Below are positions 22,641-25,704 of a stretch of DNA of 25,704 nucleotides, piece after piece. Numbering within the stretch: position 1 is the stretch's first letter; the number at the start of each line of letters is the position of its first letter. Under the pieces are notes generated by a model, which ran no database searches, was not told the DNA's origin, and was given only the letters and a program-made list of their open reading frames with translations. This stretch comes from Pseudomonadota bacterium (GTDB lineage: Bacteria > Desulfobacterota > Desulfovibrionia > Desulfovibrionales > Desulfovibrionaceae), in assembly GCA_023426275.1 (NCBI GenBank), contig JAFABC010000072.1, forward strand, positions 1-25,704. The letters are read 5' to 3'. Both the position numbers and the translations under genes were made by a program.

Positions 22641-23619
22641 GGGCGTCTGTCTGCTGGCGCTGCTGCTGGTCCTTGGCGGTTGCGAGGCCAAGGCGCCGTC
22701 TACCTGGCAGGGCTATTTGGAAGGCGAGTTCGTCTATGTCGCCGGCAAGATCGGCGGAAGGCTCGACGACCTTCGCGTGGCCCGGGGCGATACGGTGACC
22801 GCCGGGCAGGATCTCTACGTGCTGGAGCACGCCTTCGAGTCCGAAGGGGTGACCCTGGCCCGAGCCGATCTGCGGCAGGCCGAAGACACCTTGCGCGACA
22901 AGCAAAAAGGCCTGCGCCCCGACGAGATCCGGCAGATCGAGGCCGACCTGCGCCGGGCCGAGGCCGCCCATGCCCTGTCCTCCCTGGAATTCCAGCGTCG
23001 GGTGAAGCTGTACAGCGACGCCACCATCGCCAAGGAGGAGCTCGACAACGCCCGCACCACCCACGTCCGGGATCAGCAGCAGGTGCGGGAGCTGGAGGCC
23101 AAGCTGGCGACCGGCAAGCTGCCGAGCCGCGTGGACCAGGTGCTGGCCGCGCGGGCGGCCGTGGACGCGTCCCGGGCCGCCCTGGAGCAGGCCCGCTGGA
23201 ATTTGGGCCAGATGACCCAGGCGGCGGGCGTGTCCGGGCTGGTCTACGACGTGCTGCACTACCGGGGCGAGTGGGTGGCGGCCGGCAGTCCGGTGGTGGT
23301 GCTCCTGCCGCCGGCCAACATCAAGGCCCGGTTCTTCGTGCCCGAGGCCGTGGCCGGCGGGCTGCGGCTGGGACAGGAAATCCGCGTGTCGTACGACGGC
23401 GGCCGGCCGGTCGCGGCGACGATTTCCTATATCGCACCCACGGTCGAATACACGCCGCCGGTGATCTACAGCCAGGGGTTCCGGCAAAAGCTCGTCATCA
23501 TGGTCGAGGCGCGCTTTGCCCCGGAGGTGGCCGCCCGGCTGCATCCGGGCCAGCCCGTGGACATTTCCCTAGAGGCCGGCCCGGCTGCGGCCGGGGATGC
23601 GTCTGGAGGCGGGGCATGA
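22624..23619 (+). CDS. HlyD/YbhG-like periplasmic adaptor lipoprotein
   Basis: A 331-residue membrane-fusion protein. The lipobox LGGC (Cys20) predicts a lipoprotein. A biotinyl-lipoyl-like half (YVAGKIGGRLDDLRVARGDTV, about 38-60) is followed by a long alpha-helical hairpin (about 78-205) rich in Ala, Arg, Glu and Leu, then a second lipoyl half (about 206-235) and a beta domain. It links the ABC transporter to an outer-membrane channel; none is encoded here. GGGAGG precedes the ATG inside the TetR gene end. The stop overlaps the ATPase start (ATGA). Confidence 0.92.
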   Translation: MTTMRKGVCLLALLLVLGGCEAKAPSTWQGYLEGEFVYVAGKIGGRLDDLRVARGDTVTAGQDLYVLEHAFESEGVTLARADLRQAEDTLRDKQKGLRPDEIRQIEADLRRAEAAHALSSLEFQRRVKLYSDATIAKEELDNARTTHVRDQQQVRELEAKLATGKLPSRVDQVLAARAAVDASRAALEQARWNLGQMTQAAGVSGLVYDVLHYRGEWVAAGSPVVVLLPPANIKARFFVPEAVAGGLRLGQEIRVSYDGGRPVAATISYIAPTVEYTPPVIYSQGFRQKLVIMVEARFAPEVAARLHPGQPVDISLEAGPAAAGDASGGGA

Positions 23620-24533
23620 ACGCGTCGGACCCGGTCATCCATGTGACGGGATTGACCAAGATCTTTGGCAAAAAGACCGTGGTGGACCATCTCGACATGC
23701 AGGTCGCGCGCGGGGAGATCTACGGGTTCCTCGGCCCCAACGGTTCGGGCAAGACCACCTTCATCCGGATGCTGTGCGGCCTGCTGCGGCCCGACGACGG
23801 CGACGGCACCTGCCTGGGATTCAGCGTGCGTGACGAACCCGAGCGCATCAAGCCCCATGTGGGCTACATGTCGCAGCGCTTCTCGCTCTACGAGGACATG
23901 ACCGTGCGGGAAAACCTCGACTTCATCGCCCGCATGTACGGGGTGGCCGACCGGAACGCGGCCGTGGACCGCACCATCGGGCGCATGAATCTCGGCCGGT
24001 TTCGCGACCAGTTGGCCGGAACGCTTTCCGGCGGCTGGAAGCAGCGGCTGGCGCTTTCGGCCTGCATGATCCACGAGCCGAAGCTGTTGTTGCTCGACGA
24101 GCCCACGGCCGGGGTCGATCCCATGGCCCGGCGCGACTTCTGGGACGAGGTGCACAAGCTCGCCGGACAGGGCATCACGGCGCTTATTTCCACGCACTAC
24201 ATGGACGAGGCCGAACGCTGCCACCGGCTGGCCTACATCGCCTACGGCCATCTGCTGGCCACGGGTACGGTGGAGGAGATCGTGGCCGCCGAGGGCCTGA
24301 CGACCTACGAAGTGGCCGGGCCGCAGCTCTACGGTCTGATCGACCAACTGCGGGGGCTGCCCGGCGTCGAGCAGGTGGTGGCCTTTGGCGTGACGCTGCA
24401 CGTCAGCGGCCGGGACAGCGCCGCCCTGGAGGCGAGCCTTGCCCCCTTCAAGCGCGATCCGCTGGTCTTTCGCCGGATTCCTTCCAATCTCGAAGAGGTG
24501 TTCATCAGCCTCATGCGCAAGGCGGTGGCGTGA
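23616..24533 (+). CDS. ABC transporter ATP-binding protein (exporter type)
   Basis: A 305-residue ATPase. Walker A is GPNGSGKT at 40-47, the Q-loop Gln at 87, the signature LSGGW at 138-142, Walker B LLLLDE at 157-162, and the H-loop His194 in STH. The signature continues WKQRLAL instead of the more usual QQR. A C-terminal extension (about 225-305) ends in NLEEVFISLMRKA, typical of ATPases of ABC-2 exporters such as YbhF. It works with the following permease and the adaptor. Overlaps of 4 bp with the adaptor and 1 bp with the permease indicate one mRNA. Confidence 0.95.
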   Translation: MNASDPVIHVTGLTKIFGKKTVVDHLDMQVARGEIYGFLGPNGSGKTTFIRMLCGLLRPDDGDGTCLGFSVRDEPERIKPHVGYMSQRFSLYEDMTVRENLDFIARMYGVADRNAAVDRTIGRMNLGRFRDQLAGTLSGGWKQRLALSACMIHEPKLLLLDEPTAGVDPMARRDFWDEVHKLAGQGITALISTHYMDEAERCHRLAYIAYGHLLATGTVEEIVAAEGLTTYEVAGPQLYGLIDQLRGLPGVEQVVAFGVTLHVSGRDSAALEASLAPFKRDPLVFRRIPSNLEEVFISLMRKAVA

Positions 24534-25666
24534 TGGCGCGTTTTTCCATAAAGCGGTTCGCGGCCATGGTGTCCAAGGAATTCACCCAGATGCGCCGTGA
24601 TCGGGTCACCTTCGGCATGATGGTGGGTATCCCGCTGCTCCAGCTCATCCTGTTTGGCTACGCCATCAATTCCGATCCCAAGCACCTGCCCACGGCCATT
24701 TTGGACAACGACCGGTCGGTCTTTTCCCGCGATATGGCCATGGCCATGAAAAACAGCCTGTATTTCAAGTTCACCAAGGAGCTTTCCGGCGAGGCCGAGG
24801 CCGACGAGTTGCTGCGCCTGGGCCGCATCCAGTTCGTGCTGACCATTCCGCCGAATTTCGGTCGCGATCTGGCGCGCGGCAAGCGTCCCGTGGTCCTGCT
24901 CGAAGCCGATGCCACCGATCCCTCGGCCACGTCCAACGCCATTGCCGCCATCCGGCAGGCGGCCACGGACGCCTTCAACCGGGACCTGACCGGGCCGCTG
25001 CTGTCGCTTCGCGCCGGCCAGGGGCCGGTGGATTTGCGCCTGCACGCCCGCTACAACCCCGAGGGCATCACGCAATACAACATCGTGCCGGGCCTTATGG
25101 GCGTGGTGCTCACCATGACGCTCGTCATCATCACGTCCCTGGCCATCACCCGGGAGCGTGAGCGCGGCACCATGGAAAACCTGCTCATCACGCCGGTGCG
25201 GCCGGTGGAGGTGCTGCTCGGCAAGATCCTGCCCTATATCGTGGTCGGGTATCTGCAAATGCTGCTGATCGTGGTGGCGGCGCGCCTGCTTTTCGCCGTG
25301 CCGGTGGTGGGCAGCCTGCCCTTGTTGTTTCTGGCCTCGTTTCCCTTCATTGCCGCCAATCTCGGTGTCGGCATCACCTTTTCCACCATCGCCCAGAACC
25401 AGTTGCAGGCCGTGCAGATGTCCTTTTTCTTTTTTCTGCCCTCCATCCTGCTGTCGGGCTTTATGTTTCCCTTTCAGGGGATGCCGCAGTGGGCGCAGTG
25501 GATCGGCTCGGTGCTGCCGCTGACCCATTATCTGCGTGTGGTGCGCGGCATCGTGCTCAAGGGCAACGGCTTTGTGGACATCCTGCCGCATCTGTGGCCC
25601 ATCTGCCTGTTTTTGCTGGTGTCCCTGGGCCTCGGCGTCAAGCGCTACCGCCAGACTTTGGATTAA
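24533..25666 (+). CDS. ABC-2 type permease (YbhS/YhhJ-like)
   Basis: A 377-residue permease with one N-terminal membrane helix (about 25-45), a large periplasmic domain (about 47-180, with LPTAILDNDRSVFSRDM and YNPEGITQYNIVPGL) and five C-terminal membrane segments. The phrase ERERGTMENLLITPVRPVEVLLGK is typical of the family. The ATG at 24533 shares one base with the ATPase stop; a GTG at 24530 is an alternative. In related operons a second permease follows; here the contig ends 38 bases on, so its presence cannot be judged. Confidence 0.93.
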   Translation: MARFSIKRFAAMVSKEFTQMRRDRVTFGMMVGIPLLQLILFGYAINSDPKHLPTAILDNDRSVFSRDMAMAMKNSLYFKFTKELSGEAEADELLRLGRIQFVLTIPPNFGRDLARGKRPVVLLEADATDPSATSNAIAAIRQAATDAFNRDLTGPLLSLRAGQGPVDLRLHARYNPEGITQYNIVPGLMGVVLTMTLVIITSLAITRERERGTMENLLITPVRPVEVLLGKILPYIVVGYLQMLLIVVAARLLFAVPVVGSLPLLFLASFPFIAANLGVGITFSTIAQNQLQAVQMSFFFFLPSILLSGFMFPFQGMPQWAQWIGSVLPLTHYLRVVRGIVLKGNGFVDILPHLWPICLFLLVSLGLGVKRYRQTLD

Positions 25667-25671
25667 AAAAA

Positions 25672-25704
25672 GACGCCTCCGGCGGGGGGGGGGGGGGGGG
25701 GGGG
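25672..25704 (+). repeat. Partial dispersed repeat and terminal poly-G run
   Basis: GACGCCTCCGGCGG (25672-25685) is the left edge of the dispersed repeat. It merges into a run of 21 G (25684-25704) that ends the window. The expected CCGG after GGCGG is absent. A poly-G of this length is unusual in such a genome and is more likely an assembly or sequencing artefact than natural DNA. Confidence 0.7.

Noticed and set aside
23616..24533. The exporter ATPase as the missing MlaF
   Set aside because: It overlaps its own adaptor and permease genes, is on the opposite strand from mlaE, and has the C-terminal extension of ABC-2 exporter ATPases.
1..25704. tRNA genes, CRISPR arrays, insertion sequences or prophage genes
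   Set aside because: None was recognised on either strand; the repeats are too short and too scattered for an array, and no transposase or integrase motif was seen.

Overview
The window looks like a 25.7-kb contig from a GC-rich Deltaproteobacterium, most probably a member of Desulfovibrionaceae. The clues are the fused ispDF gene, a proton P-type ATPase next to pgi, the type of histidine kinase, lipoprotein and Mla genes, and copies of a GC-rich intergenic repeat built on GCCTCCGGCGGCC. The genus call is an inference from gene content and style. Both ends of the window fall in or beside copies of this repeat, and the right end is a run of 21 G, so the ends are probably assembly breaks.

Layout. 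(1) 1-4.4 kb, plus strand: P-type H+-ATPase followed by glucose-6-phosphate isomerase. (2) 4.5-6.7 kb, minus strand: rnpB (RNase P RNA) with its own sigma70 promoter, then ispDF (isoprenoid precursors), then a hicA-hicB toxin-antitoxin-like pair. (3) 6.8-10.05 kb, plus strand: a small secreted protein, a DUF547 protein and an unusual fusion of a polytopic glycosyltransferase with a GT2 glycosyltransferase. It converges with a minus-strand rhodanese lipoprotein and a possible 35-residue membrane protein. (4) 10.9-17.0 kb, plus strand: a DsbA-like thiol oxidoreductase, a soluble PAS histidine kinase with a Cys-rich tail that overlaps an NlpC/P60 peptidase gene, a ferredoxin-nitroreductase, an L,D-transpeptidase and a SPOR lipoprotein. 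This stretch is rich in envelope and peptidoglycan functions. (5) 17.0-18.9 kb, minus strand: an EamA-type transporter and an AraC regulator. (6) 18.9-21.8 kb, minus strand: mlaE-mlaD-mlaC-mlaA, an outer-membrane lipid transport operon without an adjacent mlaF ATPase gene. (7) 22.0-25.7 kb, plus strand: a TetR regulator, a periplasmic adaptor lipoprotein, an ABC ATPase and an ABC-2 permease, all overlapping, forming an exporter operon that runs to the contig edge.

How the genes work together. The divergent region at 21.81-21.97 kb carries a perfect TetR-type palindrome. It is placed to control the exporter operon and perhaps also the mla operon, so export and lipid asymmetry could be co-regulated. 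The kinase and NlpC/P60 genes share a stop/start and are probably translated together. The GT fusion, the DUF547 protein and the rhodanese lipoprotein may form one pathway. No mobile element, tRNA, CRISPR array or prophage was seen. Most of the window is housekeeping or envelope biology. The least ordinary parts are the GT-GT fusion with its neighbours, the Cys4-tailed kinase, the mla operon lacking mlaF, and the palindromic repeat family.
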